Origin: Streptomyces spectabilis
GTDB taxonomy: Bacteria > Actinomycetota > Actinomycetes > Streptomycetales > Streptomycetaceae
DNA length: 64,000 bases
NCBI RefSeq assembly: GCF_008704795.1
Contig: NZ_CP023690.1
Span: 6,706,501 to 6,770,500, forward strand
Reading direction: 5' to 3'
Shown here: piece after piece, positions 50,201 to 58,055 of the stretch
How positions within the stretch are numbered: the stretch's first letter is position 1
Layout: every line of letters begins with the position of its first letter
The notes under the pieces: generated by a model
Database searches by the model: none
What the model saw: the letters and a program-made list of their open reading frames with translations, nothing else
Told to the model about the DNA's origin: nothing
Program-made: the position numbers and the translations under genes

Positions 50201-50763
50201 AGTTCGCGGCCTTGGAGGAGCGGCACAAGTTCCTCTCCGAGCAGCTGGAGGACCTGAAGAAGACCCGCGCCGATCTCCTCCAGGTGGTGAAGGAGGTCGA
50301 CGAGCGCGTCGAGCAGGTCTTCACCGAGGCCTACCGGGACACGGCCCGGGAGTTCGAGGGGGTCTTCAGCAGGCTCTTCCCGGGTGGCGAGGGACGGCTG
50401 ATCCTGACCGATCCCGACAACATGCTCGCCACGGGCGTCGACGTCGAGGCCCGCCCGCCCGGCAAGAAGGTCAAGCGGCTCTCGCTGCTCTCCGGCGGCG
50501 AGCGGTCCCTTACGGCCGTGGCGCTGCTCGTGTCGATCTTCAAGGCCCGGCCCAGCCCGTTCTATGTGATGGACGAGGTGGAGGCGGCGCTCGACGACAC
50601 CAACCTCCAGCGGCTCATCCGCATCATGGAGGAGCTCCAGGAGGCCTCGCAGCTCATCGTGATCACGCACCAGAAGCGCACGATGGAGGTCGCGGACGCG
50701 CTGTACGGCGTCTCGATGCAGGGCGACGGCGTGTCCAAGGTGATCAGCCAGCGGCTGCGCTGA
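47203..50763 (+). CDS. smc: Chromosome segregation protein SMC
   Basis: 1186 aa from the GTG at 47203; the frame is open from 47170 but the homologous start is [13 protein letters not shown]. Walker A: [24 protein letters not shown] (about 28-50). Then come the long N-terminal coiled coil to about 500, the hinge (about 505-655, with [23 protein letters not shown]), the C-terminal coiled coil and the head with signature [16 protein letters not shown] (about 1096) and Walker B [14 protein letters not shown] (about 1117-1130). SMC dimers with ScpA/ScpB extrude DNA loops and help segregate sporulating nucleoids. The partners scpAB are not in the window. Confidence 0.97.
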   Translation: [1186 protein letters not shown]

Positions 50764-50824
50764 GCCGCGCGCCCGGAGCGCCCCGAGGCCCGCGCCGGGC
50801 CTCTTCTTGATCAACTTCATTTCG

Positions 50825-50972
50825 CTTCAACTCTTGAAGTCAAGGTGTGACCAGTGATGATTCAACTGGTTGTTAACGAACTATTGACTTCGAAACTTGA
50901 AGGCATAGTCTCTGCAACGTTGCTTTTACCTTCAGGTGGTGGGCGGCGTGAAGTTGTGCGCCACTTGAAGTG
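50825..50972 (+). promoter_or_regulatory. glcP promoter region with several dyads
   Basis: Palindromes: CTTCAA-CTC-TTGAAG (50825-50839), GCAACGTTGC (50914-50923, a LacI-type perfect palindrome with central CG) and CACTT-G-AAGTG (50962-50972). A likely -35 TTGACT (50884-50889) with TAGTCT (50906-50911) lies between them. The region is much less GC-rich than its surroundings. Confidence 0.5.
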
Positions 50973-51017
50973 CTCGCCCCCACCCCGGCAGCGACGCCGG
51001 TGGCCCGAGGAGTACAC

Positions 51018-52445
51018 GTGACCAGCACAGCGCAGCCGCCGACACCACGGGCCCGGGAGGCCCACCCGGACCATCTCGGCCATGTCATCTTCATCACGGC
51101 GGCAGCCGCGATGGGCGGATTCCTGTTCGGCTACGACAGTTCGGTGATCAACGGCGCCACCGTCGCCATTCAGCACCGGTTCGACGTGGACGCCAACCTG
51201 CTCGGCTGGATCATCGCCACCGCGCTGCTCGGCTGCGCCGTCGGTGCCGCCGTCGCCGGCCGCGTCGCGGACCGGATCGGCCGCATCCGGGTCATGCAGA
51301 TCGCCGCGGTCCTCTTCGCCGCCAGCGCCGTCGGCTCGGCCCTGCCGTTCGCCGCCTGGGACCTGACGGTGTGGCGCCTCATCGGCGGCATCGGCATCGG
51401 CATGGCCTCCGTGATCGGCCCGGCCTACATCGCCGAGGTCGCGCCGCCCGCCTACCGGGGCCGTCTCGCCTCCTTCCAGCAGGCCGCCATCGTCATCGGC
51501 ATCGCCGTGTCGCAGCTGGTCAACTGGGGCATCCTGAACATGGCCGACGGCGACCAGCGCGGCAAGCTCGCCGGTCTGGAGGCCTGGCAGTGGATGCTCG
51601 GCGTCATGGTCGTCCCGGCGGTCCTCTACGGCCTGCTGTCCCTGGCGATCCCCGAGTCGCCGCGCTTCCTGATCTCCGTGGGCCGCGACGCCGAGGCCCG
51701 CGAGGTGCTCGCCGACGTCGAGGGCAAGGACGTCAACCTGGACCAGCGCATCGCGCAGATCAAGCTGGGCATGGACCGCGAGCACAAGTCCACGTTCAAG
51801 GACCTGCTCGGCGGCAGGGGCGGCTTCCTGCCGATCATCTGGATCGGCATCGGGCTCTCGGTCTTCCAGCAGCTCGTCGGCATCAACGTGATCTTCTACT
51901 ACTCGAACCAGCTGTGGCAGTCGATCGGCAAGGACCCGTCCAGCTCGTTCCTGTACTCCTTCGAGACCTCGATCGTGAACATCGTCGGCACGGTGATCGC
52001 GATGGTCCTGGTCGACCGCATCGGCCGCAAGCCGCTCGCCCTGATCGGCTCCGCGGGCATGGCGGCGGCGCTGTTCACGATGGCGTGGGCGTTCTCGTAC
52101 CGCAGCGGTTCCGGTGACGACGTCTCGCTGCCGCACGCGCAGGGTCTGGTCGCGATCATCGCCGCCAACGCCTTCGTGCTCTTCTTCGCCTTCTCCTGGG
52201 GCGTGGTGGTCTGGGTGCTCCTCGGCGAGATCTTCCCCAACCGCATCCGCGCCGCCGGTCTGGGTGTGGCCGCCTCCGCCCAGTGGCTCGCCAACTTCGC
52301 GATCACCAAGACCTTCCCGAGCATGTCCGAGTGGTCCCTGTCCGGCTCGTACGTCATCTACGGCGCCTTCGCGGCCCTCTCGATCCCCTTCGTCCTGAAG
52401 TTCGTCAAGGAGACGAAGGGCAAGACCCTGGAGGAGATGGGCTAA
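51018..52445 (+). CDS. glcP: Sugar-porter MFS transporter (glucose permease GlcP)
   Basis: 475 aa, GTG start at 51018 with CGAGGAGTACAC. It is a 12-TM sugar porter: FGYDSSVINGATVAIQ (TM1), GRVADRIGRIRVMQ, PESPRFLISVGRDAEA, ISVFQQLVGINVIFYYSNQLW-type segment, VDRIGRKPLALIG and WVLLGEIFPNRIRA. All are signatures of the glucose/hexose-H+ symporter family. From memory the S. coelicolor ortholog next to smc is GlcP1, the main glucose permease, which also matters for glucose kinase-dependent carbon repression. Its last bases overlap the converging LLM gene by 4. Confidence 0.93.
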   Translation: MTSTAQPPTPRAREAHPDHLGHVIFITAAAAMGGFLFGYDSSVINGATVAIQHRFDVDANLLGWIIATALLGCAVGAAVAGRVADRIGRIRVMQIAAVLFAASAVGSALPFAAWDLTVWRLIGGIGIGMASVIGPAYIAEVAPPAYRGRLASFQQAAIVIGIAVSQLVNWGILNMADGDQRGKLAGLEAWQWMLGVMVVPAVLYGLLSLAIPESPRFLISVGRDAEAREVLADVEGKDVNLDQRIAQIKLGMDREHKSTFKDLLGGRGGFLPIIWIGIGLSVFQQLVGINVIFYYSNQLWQSIGKDPSSSFLYSFETSIVNIVGTVIAMVLVDRIGRKPLALIGSAGMAAALFTMAWAFSYRSGSGDDVSLPHAQGLVAIIAANAFVLFFAFSWGVVVWVLLGEIFPNRIRAAGLGVAASAQWLANFAITKTFPSMSEWSLSGSYVIYGAFAALSIPFVLKFVKETKGKTLEEMG

Positions 52446-53470
52446 GACCCCGCTGCCCCCTCCTCCTGCGGAAAGCTGCCCCGGCTCAAGGACCCGACGT
52501 CCTTGAGCCGGGGCAGTACGCGTTCACCGAACAGACGCAGGCTGCGCCAGCCCTCGTCCACCGGCATCCCGCCGGCCAGCGGATGCAGTACGAGGCTCGG
52601 CGCGCCGCCCGCCGCGTGCGCCACGCACTCGTCCGGCGTGAGGATCCGGTACACGCCCTCCGCGCGCAGCTCCTCGACCGTCGTGGCCGCGGACCGCACC
52701 GCCGAGCGGACGCCGCCGGACTGCCAGGAGGCGTAGGCGCGCGCCTCGTGCAGGAAGTGGGTGCCGTACGCCGCCCAGGCGCGGTCCGGGTCCTCGGCCA
52801 GGTGCAGCAGCGGGGTCTCGGCGGCGGGCATCGTGGTCCAGCCCTCGGTGCCGTACTCCGCGAGCTTGCGCCGGTAGTACGCCTCCAGGTCCGGCAGGTG
52901 CGCGCTCGGGAAGAAGGGCAGGCCGAGCCGGGCCGCGCGGCGCGCCGCCGCCCGGGACGAGCCGCCCACCAGGAGCAGCGGGTGGGGCCGGGTGCCCGGG
53001 CGCGGGGTGACGCGCACGCCGCGGCCGCGGAAGGTGAACTCCTCGCCGGTCCAGGCCTTCAGGAGGGTCTCCAGGAGCTCGTCCTGGAGCGCGCCGCGCC
53101 GTGCCCAGTCGACGCCGAGGGCCGCGTACTCCTCGGGCCGGTAGCCGATGCCCGCCACCGTGACCAGGCGCCCGCCGCTGAGCAGGTCGAGCACGGCGAT
53201 GTCCTCGGCGAGCCGCAGCGGGTCGTACAGCGGCCCGATGGCGGCCGAGACGGTCACCAGGACGCGCCGGGTCGCGCCGAACACCGCGCCCGCGAAGACG
53301 AACGGCGAGGGCAGCCAGTTGTTGGCGGCGCCGTGGTGCTCCTCGGTCTGGACGGTGGTGACGCCGCGGTCGTCGGCGTACGCGGCCATCTCCACGGCGG
53401 CCCGGTAGCGCGCGCCGAGCTCCCGCGACGCCGGGTCGACGAGGTTGAAGCGGACGACTGTGACGGGCAT
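52442..53470 (-). CDS. LLM-class (F420-dependent type) oxidoreductase
   Basis: 342 aa, ATG at 53470. Luciferase-like TIM barrel: YADDRGVTTVQTEEHHGAANNWLPSPFVFAGAVFGATRRVLVTVSAAIGPLYDPLRLAEDIAVLDLLSGGRLVTVAGIGYRPEEYAALGVD, and PHPLLLVGGSSRAAARRAARLGLPFFP. These match bacterial F420- or FMN-dependent monooxygenase-like enzymes; cofactor and substrate are not known. The ribosome binding site GGGGG lies inside the 3' arm of a 25-bp hairpin ending seven bases from the ATG. It converges on glcP. Confidence 0.88.
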   Translation of the reverse strand: MPVTVVRFNLVDPASRELGARYRAAVEMAAYADDRGVTTVQTEEHHGAANNWLPSPFVFAGAVFGATRRVLVTVSAAIGPLYDPLRLAEDIAVLDLLSGGRLVTVAGIGYRPEEYAALGVDWARRGALQDELLETLLKAWTGEEFTFRGRGVRVTPRPGTRPHPLLLVGGSSRAAARRAARLGLPFFPSAHLPDLEAYYRRKLAEYGTEGWTTMPAAETPLLHLAEDPDRAWAAYGTHFLHEARAYASWQSGGVRSAVRSAATTVEELRAEGVYRILTPDECVAHAAGGAPSLVLHPLAGGMPVDEGWRSLRLFGERVLPRLKDVGSLSRGSFPQEEGAAGS

Positions 53471-53476
53471 GCGCGA

Positions 53477-53529
53477 CGTCCCCCTTCACCGGGGCCCGCC
53501 GAAGCGGCGGGCCCCGGTGAAGGGGGACG
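53477..53529 (-). terminator. 25-bp perfect inverted repeat covering the LLM ribosome site
   Basis: A 25-bp perfect stem (53477-53501 with 53505-53529) with the loop AAG. It can terminate the upstream NCS1 transporter transcript. Because the downstream arm contains the GAAGGGGG that serves as Shine-Dalgarno for the LLM gene, it could also block LLM translation in a read-through mRNA. Confidence 0.85.
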
Positions 53530-53600
53530 CTAGCTGACGTAGTGTCAGATGAACAGGGCCGGGCGGCGGTCGGTCCGCCGTCCGGGGCGGCCTCGGGGGA

Positions 53601-55061
53601 TCACGCCTTGGCGGCGACCGGCTCGGCCTCGGCGGCCGGGGCCTTCGTGTCGCTCTCGGGGAGCGGCTGGCGCGGCAGGACCGCGTACAGCGCCGCGGCG
53701 ACCAGGATCGTGACCAGCCAGCCGAGGCCGTTGCGCCCGATCCAGGACGTGGCCAGCGGGCCGCTGAACCAGTCGACCTTGGTGAAGAGCAGACCCACGA
53801 CGAGCGCCACGGCCCAGGCGGCCATGGCCTGCCAGGCGAAGCCCGCCTTGTACCAGTAGACGCTGGTGCGCGTGGTGTCCATCAGGCCCTCGCCGTCGTA
53901 CGTCTTGCGGCGCAGCATGTCGATGCCGAAGACGCCGATCCAGGCGGAGAACGCGACCGCGAGCAGGGTGAGGAAGGAGATGAACGAGCCCATGAAGCTC
54001 GTCGCCACGTTCATCAGGAGGTAGCCGAAGATCAGGCTGATGACGGCGTTCACGCTGACGGCCCATGCGCGCGGGACCTTGATGCCGAGGGTCATCGCGG
54101 TGAAGCCCGCCGAGTACATCGACATCGAGTTGATCAGGAGCATGCCGATCAGGGCCATGATCAGGTACGGCACGGCGATCCAGGTCGGCAGCAGGTCGCC
54201 GAGGAAGGCGACCGGGTCCTGCGCGGAGGACAGGCTCGGCGTGGAGACGGCCATGACGGCACCCATGAGGACCATCGGCACGACGACGATGGCGGCGCCG
54301 CCGACGGCGTGGCCGACCAGCGGCTTGCTCGGCGCCGTGCGCGGCAGATAGCGGGTGAAGTCCGGGCCGGTGGGGACCCAGCTGATGCCGCCCGCGGCGA
54401 TGGTGCCGATGCCCGCGATCATCATCGCCGTGGAGCCCGCGGGCTTGTCGAAGACCTGGGACCAGTCGGTGTTCTTCAGGAGGTAGACGAGGACCAGGAC
54501 GCTGAACGCGCCGAAGAGGTACGTCGACCACTGGCTGCACACGTGCAGGACCTTGCGGCCGAGGCCCGAGATGAGGAACGTGGCGGCGACGAAGGCGAGC
54601 AGCGTGATGACCTTCAGGGCCGTGTTCGCCTTCACGCCGAAGCAGATGTCGAGCACGGTGAGGATCGCGTACGCGCCCGTGACCGCGTTGATCGTCTCCC
54701 AGCCCCAGCGGGCGACCCAGATGAGCGAGCCGGGGAAGAGGTTGCCGCGCTGGCCGAAGACCGCGCGCGAGAGGGTCATGCCCGGCGAGCCGCCGCGCTT
54801 GCCCGCGATGGAGACCAGGCCCACCAGGCCGTAGCTCAGGACGGGCGAGACGAGCGCGACGACCAGGACCTGCCAGAAGTTCAGGTCGTTCGAGACGATG
54901 AGGCCCGCGCCCATGGTGAGCAGCAGAACGCTGATGTTGGCGGCGACCCAGGTGGGGAACAGCTCGCGGGTCCGGCCGTGGCGCTCGGAGTCGGGGACCG
55001 GCTCCAGACCCCTGGTCTCCAGGGCGCCTTCGTGTTCGGCGGTTTCGGCGGTGGTGCTCAT
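53601..55061 (-). CDS. NCS1-family cytosine/purine permease
   Basis: 486 aa from the ATG at 55061; the frame extends to 55166 but runs into the ftsY promoter. The protein has about 12 membrane segments (for example LFPTWVAANISVLLLTMGAGLIVSNDLNFWQVLVVALVSPVLSYGLVGLVS, GAFSVLVLVYLL, VPMVLMGAVMAVS). NCS1 traits include GSPGMTLSRAVFGQRGNLFPGSLIWVARWGWETINAV and WVPTGPDFTRYLP. It belongs to the CodB/PurP group that imports nucleobases or related compounds with Na+ or H+. No deaminase gene is beside it. The substrate is not certain. Confidence 0.9.
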   Translation of the reverse strand: MSTTAETAEHEGALETRGLEPVPDSERHGRTRELFPTWVAANISVLLLTMGAGLIVSNDLNFWQVLVVALVSPVLSYGLVGLVSIAGKRGGSPGMTLSRAVFGQRGNLFPGSLIWVARWGWETINAVTGAYAILTVLDICFGVKANTALKVITLLAFVAATFLISGLGRKVLHVCSQWSTYLFGAFSVLVLVYLLKNTDWSQVFDKPAGSTAMMIAGIGTIAAGGISWVPTGPDFTRYLPRTAPSKPLVGHAVGGAAIVVVPMVLMGAVMAVSTPSLSSAQDPVAFLGDLLPTWIAVPYLIMALIGMLLINSMSMYSAGFTAMTLGIKVPRAWAVSVNAVISLIFGYLLMNVATSFMGSFISFLTLLAVAFSAWIGVFGIDMLRRKTYDGEGLMDTTRTSVYWYKAGFAWQAMAAWAVALVVGLLFTKVDWFSGPLATSWIGRNGLGWLVTILVAAALYAVLPRQPLPESDTKAPAAEAEPVAAKA

Positions 55062-55265
55062 GAGGGGGAGTTCCGTGCCTCTCGCTCGGCCTGCGTCGAC
55101 GTTGTCGCAGCCGGTGGGGGTTTTCTTCGGATGGGACTCTACGCGCGTTGACGCAGCCTCTTCCATCGTACTTTAGTCCGAGTAATCCCGGCTAGTGGCC
55201 TATGTCTTTTGGAGGAAGACACAAGGGGGGCCCGTCGACGGGCCATGACTGATACTGGGTGGGTT

Positions 55266-56495
55266 ATGGAAATCCTCATCCTCGCTGTAGTCATCGCCGT
55301 GGTCGTGGTCGGCGCGATCGGCGGGCTCGTCGTCGGCAGCCGCAAGAAGAAGCAGCTGCCGCCGTCCCAGGCCCCGTCGAGCACGCCCACCATCACCGCA
55401 CCCCCGGCCGAGCCGCACGTCGGCGACGAGGCCGAGACGCCGCGCGACGAGCCGCGCCGCACCATCGAGGAGGTGGACCTGCCGGTCGCCGAGCCGTCGG
55501 CGTCCGCCCCCGTCGTGGTCGAGGAGCCCGAGGCTCCCGCGGCCCCCGAAGCTCCGGAGATCGAGACCCCGGAGCCCACCGCGGGCCGCCTGGTCCGGCT
55601 GCGCACCCGCCTGTCCCGCTCGCAGAACGCGCTCGGCAAGGGCCTGCTGACCCTGCTCTCGCGCGAGCACCTCGACGAGGACACCTGGGAGGAGATCGAG
55701 GACACCCTCCTCACCGCCGACGTCGGCGTCGCCCCCACCCAGGAGCTGGTCGAGCGGCTGCGCGCGCGCGTGAAGGTGCTCGGCACCCGCACCCCGGAGG
55801 AGCTGCGCGCCCTGCTGCGCGAGGAGCTCCTGCAGCTCGTCGGCACGGACTTCGACCGCGCCGTGAAGACCGAGTCCGGCCTGGAGACCCCGGGCATCGT
55901 GATGGTCGTCGGTGTGAACGGCACCGGCAAGACCACCACCACCGGCAAGCTCGCCCGCGTCCTCGTCGCCGACGGCCGTTCGGTCGTCCTCGGCGCCGCC
56001 GACACCTTCCGTGCCGCCGCCGCCGACCAGCTCCAGACCTGGGGCGACCGCGTGGGCGCGCGCACCGTGCGCGGGCCCGAGGGCGGCGACCCGGCCTCCA
56101 TCGCCTTCGACGCCGTCAAGGAGGGCATCGCCGAGGGCGCCGACGTCGTGCTCATCGACACCGCGGGGCGCCTGCACACCAAGACCGGCCTGATGGACGA
56201 GCTCGGCAAGGTCAAGCGCGTCGTCGAGAAGCACGCGCCGCTCGACGAGGTGCTGCTCGTCCTGGACGCCACCACCGGCCAGAACGGCCTGGTGCAGGCC
56301 CGGGTCTTCGCCGAGGTCGTGGACATCACCGGCATCGTCCTCACCAAGCTCGACGGCACCGCCAAGGGCGGCATCGTCGTCGCCGTCCAGCGCGAGCTGG
56401 GCGTGCCGGTCAAGCTGGTGGGCCTGGGCGAGGGCGCCGACGACCTGGCGCCGTTCGAGCCCGAGGCCTTCGTCGACGCGCTGATCGGCGACTGA
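55266..56495 (+). CDS. ftsY: Signal recognition particle receptor FtsY
   Basis: 409 aa from the ATG at 55266 (GTG/ATG options upstream at 55209 lack homology). N-terminal membrane segment (EILILAVVIAVVVVGAIGGLVVG), an acidic A-domain rich in Pro/Glu (about 35-115), then the NG GTPase domain: N domain (LVRLRTRLSRSQNALGKGLLTLLSREHLDEDTWEEIEDTLLTADVG), P-loop VVGVNGTGKTTTTGKLARVL (about 215-234), DTAGRLHTKTGLMDELGKV and TKLDGTAKGGIVVAV. It receives SRP-bound ribosomes at the membrane. The neighbours smc and nsdA follow the usual streptomycete order. Confidence 0.96.
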   Translation: MEILILAVVIAVVVVGAIGGLVVGSRKKKQLPPSQAPSSTPTITAPPAEPHVGDEAETPRDEPRRTIEEVDLPVAEPSASAPVVVEEPEAPAAPEAPEIETPEPTAGRLVRLRTRLSRSQNALGKGLLTLLSREHLDEDTWEEIEDTLLTADVGVAPTQELVERLRARVKVLGTRTPEELRALLREELLQLVGTDFDRAVKTESGLETPGIVMVVGVNGTGKTTTTGKLARVLVADGRSVVLGAADTFRAAAADQLQTWGDRVGARTVRGPEGGDPASIAFDAVKEGIAEGADVVLIDTAGRLHTKTGLMDELGKVKRVVEKHAPLDEVLLVLDATTGQNGLVQARVFAEVVDITGIVLTKLDGTAKGGIVVAVQRELGVPVKLVGLGEGADDLAPFEPEAFVDALIGD

Positions 56496-56632
56496 GCGCT
56501 CCGCTGGTTCTGCGGCGCCTTGCCGTCGCTTGTCTGCGGGTGCGTCGTGGCTGGGTGCGCCCGCGCGGCGGAGCCGCACATCGACACAGCCCCGCGCCCC
56601 TTTGGGCACTCCCGCACCGCGCCAGACCAAGA

Positions 56633-56673
56633 GAAGGGCCCCACCCCGGGGTGCAGCCGGGGCGGGGCCCTTC
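56633..56673. terminator. Bidirectional terminator after ftsY
   Basis: GAAGGGCCCC and GGGGCCCTTC pair with a single-base interruption and an inner CCCCGG/CCGGGG stem around GGTGCAG. It lies between ftsY and the converging prim-pol-like gene. Confidence 0.8.
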
Positions 56674-56724
56674 CGTGTGGGGCGTCCCGCGCGCGGGTGG
56701 TGCGCCCCCGCGTGTGTGCGGGCG

Positions 56725-57525
56725 CTACGCCGGTGAGCGGTGGGCCACGTACGCCAGCGTGCCGAGGACCAGACGGGCGTGCGGGGGGCTCGTCGCGGAG
56801 TCCGGGTCGGGCGCGCGCAGCCAGCGCACCGGGCCCAGGCCCCCGCGGTCGGACGGCGGCGCGGTGATGTGGCTGCCGGGGCCGAGTCCGTGCAGGTCGA
56901 GAGCCGCGTCGTCCCAGCCCATGCGGTAGAGCAGCTGGGGGAGTTCGGCGGCGGCGCCGGGGGCGACGAGGAAGTGCGTGCGGCCGTCGGGCGTGGCCGC
57001 CACCGGGCCGAGCGGGAGGCCCATCCGCTCCAGGCGCACCAGGGCGTGGCGCCCCGCGGTCTCCGCGACCTCGATGACGTCGAACGCGCGGCCGACCGGC
57101 AGCATCACGGCCGCCCCGGGGAACTGCCCCCAGGCGTCGGTCACTTCGTCGAGCGTGGCGCCCGCCGGGACCTCCGGCGCGAAGTCGAGCGGGTGTGCGC
57201 CGGGGGCCGGGCAGCCGGCGGCGCCGCAGGAGCAGTGGCCGTCCTGGGCGCGCGCCCCCGGCACCACGGCCCAGCCCCACAGGCCCGTGTACTCGGCCAC
57301 CGCGGTGCAGTCGGACGCGGCGGCGCGCCCCCGCCGCCGTGACGCGGCGCGCGGCTCCTTGGGCTCCTTCGCGCGGCCGGGCTCCCGGTCGCCCGCCGCC
57401 CGGGCCGTTTCGCCCGCGTCCTTCGCCCCGCGGAGTCCCGTGTCCTTCGTCCCGCGGTCGGTTGTCCCGCGGTCACCGGAACGGGGCTCTTTGGTCCCCC
57501 GGATGCCGCCGATCGTGAAGCCCAT
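56725..57525 (-). CDS. Bifunctional primase/polymerase N-terminal domain protein
   Basis: 266 aa, ATG 57525 with GGAGGGGGC directly upstream. Residues 1-70 are a low-complexity Arg/Gly/Thr/Glu run (GTKEPRSGDRGTTDRGTKDTG, then KEPKEPR). The remainder is the prim-pol-like domain found in Streptomyces: CTAVAEYTGLWGWAVVPGA, CSCGAAGCPAPGAHPLDFAPEVPAGATLDEVTDAWGQFPGAAVMLPVGRAFDVIEVAE and GPGSHITAPPSDRGGLGPVRWL. The catalytic Asp pair of true AEP primases is not clear to me, so activity is uncertain. It is a stand-alone gene leftward of nsdA, without helicase or mobile-element neighbours. Confidence 0.82.
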   Translation of the reverse strand: MGFTIGGIRGTKEPRSGDRGTTDRGTKDTGLRGAKDAGETARAAGDREPGRAKEPKEPRAASRRRGRAAASDCTAVAEYTGLWGWAVVPGARAQDGHCSCGAAGCPAPGAHPLDFAPEVPAGATLDEVTDAWGQFPGAAVMLPVGRAFDVIEVAETAGRHALVRLERMGLPLGPVAATPDGRTHFLVAPGAAAELPQLLYRMGWDDAALDLHGLGPGSHITAPPSDRGGLGPVRWLRAPDPDSATSPPHARLVLGTLAYVAHRSPA

Positions 57526-57584
57526 GCCCCCTCCAACGGGTCGAGTGCGCCGTGGTTACGTGACGGAATCGGATCGTGACGCTC

Positions 57585-57626
57585 TGTCTTGAGCCTGTCT
57601 TAAGCTGTGTTGAGCCGTCTTGAGAG
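57585..57626. repeat. Four tandem copies of TGTCTTGAGC-like 10-11-bp repeat
   Basis: TGTCTTGAGCC (57585-57595), TGTCTTAAGC (57596-57605), TGTGTTGAGCC (57606-57616) and GTCTTGAGAG (57617-57626). The period is 10 to 11 bp, one helical turn, 60 bases upstream of the prim-pol gene start. Confidence 0.7.
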
Positions 57627-57660
57627 TCGCCGGGCGTCGCTGTTTGGACGTCTCAAGCCG

Positions 57661-57690
57661 ACTTTCGCTGACTTTCGCCGACTTCCGCCG
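57661..57690. repeat. Three tandem copies of ACTTTCGCCG-like 10-bp repeat
   Basis: ACTTTCGCTG, ACTTTCGCCG and ACTTCCGCCG follow each other exactly at 10-bp steps, just after the TGTCTTGAGC array. Confidence 0.75.
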
Positions 57691-58055
57691 TCAAGTGCTC
57701 ACGGCGCTCGGGGGATTCGGGGGTGGTGTGCCCCGCATCCTGCGCCCCCGTGTGCTCCGTTCCGCCGACTCTCGGTTGTTCTGTGTCAAGTGAATCGCGT
57801 GCGGCGGGCCGGGAGTTCATTCGAAGGGGTGGCGAATGGTGGCGTTTCCGGGATCGCCCTCGCCGGAGGGGTGATCGTAGGATTACTTTCAGTGCATGGA
57901 GTCGGGAGCGGAGCGCGCTCGCGGGTATGCCGGAGGCAAGTCGGCTTCCCGTTCGATGGGTGACATTCTCCGGACGGGCGGCCGCAGCACGCGGCATTCT
58001 GTTAGGGCTTGACCGAGGACCGCGTACAAGTGTCTTGAGGGATGGGGGCGTTCCA

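Larger units (their letters stand above)
57526..58055. other. Large nsdA-upstream region with phased repeats
   Basis: 530 bases without a convincing gene. The repeats at 57585-57690 are described separately. The right part (57780-58050) contains the likely nsdA promoter, with a less GC-rich stretch near 57870-57900 (GTAGGATTACTTTCAG). The long ORFs covering it have shadow character. Confidence 0.55.
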
